This document shows, piece by piece, positions 63,778 to 64,000 of a stretch of 64,000 nucleotides of DNA. The DNA is from Campylobacter concisus (GTDB lineage: Bacteria > Campylobacterota > Campylobacteria > Campylobacterales > Campylobacteraceae). Each line of letters opens with the position of its first letter. Position 1 is the first letter of the stretch. Location: NCBI RefSeq assembly GCF_003048575.1, contig NZ_PIRZ01000002.1:1-64000 (forward strand), read 5' to 3'. The position numbers and the translations under genes are program-made. The notes beneath the pieces are model-generated. The model worked only from the letters and a program-made list of their open reading frames with translations. It ran no database searches and was not told where the DNA came from.

Positions 63778-64000
63778 ATGTTTTATTTTTTACTTGGTAT
63801 TTACTTTTTTTACGTTGCCGCAAAGGCGATTTTGGCGATTTTACAGATAAATTTTATACGTGCGGAGGCTAAAAAGCCGGCCGTCGTGCTAGAGCAGGGG
63901 GAGTATAAAACCGCCGCCGCTGCAGCGATAACGAATCAAAAATTTGAGATAGCAAGCCTTTTTTATCACGCCGTGATATTTATGATGTGGTCGTGCTGGG
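63778..64000 (+). CDS. Membrane protein, possible M48-family protease (partial)
   Basis: Only the first ~74 residues lie in the window; the gene continues past the right edge. The N-terminus has one hydrophobic helix (FYFLLGIYFFYVAAKAIL), a polar segment with EAKKPAVVLEQGEY, and the start of another helix. This resembles the N-terminal membrane domain of Ste24/M48 proteases, but the zinc motif HExxH would be beyond the window. The codons from about 63860 onward are richer in G and C than those of neighbouring genes. Confidence 0.5.
   Translation, partial: MFYFLLGIYFFYVAAKAILAILQINFIRAEAKKPAVVLEQGEYKTAAAAAITNQKFEIASLFYHAVIFMMWSCW

Overview
The window is chromosomal DNA from an AT-rich epsilonproteobacterium, almost certainly a Campylobacter, and more likely a C. 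concisus/curvus-type species than C. jejuni. The reasons are a MOMP-type porin, fused CcsBA cytochrome c synthase, a Campylobacter-type divergent MetK, separate (not Helicobacter-like fused) rpoB and rpoC, epsilonproteobacterial sigma54 and sigma28 flagellar promoter motifs, and gene orders recalled from C. jejuni (metK/lnt/yajC-secDF-leuS-lptE-folC-mfd; pepF-sspB-like-uvrD-truB-csrA-ispE-smpB; flgB-flgC-fliE-pbpB; rpmB/rpe/dnaQ). The species is an inference. I see no IS element, prophage or CRISPR array.

Layout. 1-18135 is the information-processing block: a small membrane coiled-coil gene, four tRNAs behind a strong sigma70 promoter, tuf, rpmG, tRNA-Trp, secE, nusG, rplK, rplA, rplJ, rplL, rpoB, rpoC, a lone DoxX-family gene, then rpsL-rpsG-fusA and tRNA-Arg. 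18318-22701 holds single genes of the envelope and stress response: periplasmic rhodanese, dps, a 195-aa protein behind a sigma28-like promoter, a lipoprotein, a possible short RNA, the major porin and a c-type cytochrome. 22747-26828 is ccsBA followed by two uncharacterised membrane proteins.

26930-38671 is read leftward: flgB-flgC-fliE-pbpB behind a clear sigma54 promoter, a thiol-disulfide lipoprotein, then smpB, ispE, csrA, truB, a UvrD-like helicase, an SspB-like protein, pepF and sstT. 38812-54625 is mostly rightward: metK, (lnt leftward), yajC-secD-secF, a small membrane protein, leuS, lptE-like, a GGDEF protein, folC, mfd, an AAA ATPase and a HhH-GPD glycosylase, nearly all overlapping or within a few bases. 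54744-64000 holds cysK-cysE, a YdcH-like protein and a channel-like protein (both leftward), rpmB (leftward), a two-gene HDOD-like / STAS-STAS-CheX-like module in front of rpe and a DnaQ-like exonuclease, an orphan gene, an SNF-family transporter and the start of a probable M48 membrane protease.

Most of the window is conserved housekeeping sequence. The parts most worth a second look are the HDOD-like plus STAS-STAS-CheX-like pair inserted before rpe, whose CheX-like domain lacks the usual catalytic pair; the SspB-like protein beside the helicase gene; the sigma28-preceded 195-aa protein; a channel with an altered filter and a degenerate RCK nucleotide motif; and a candidate short RNA upstream of the porin gene.
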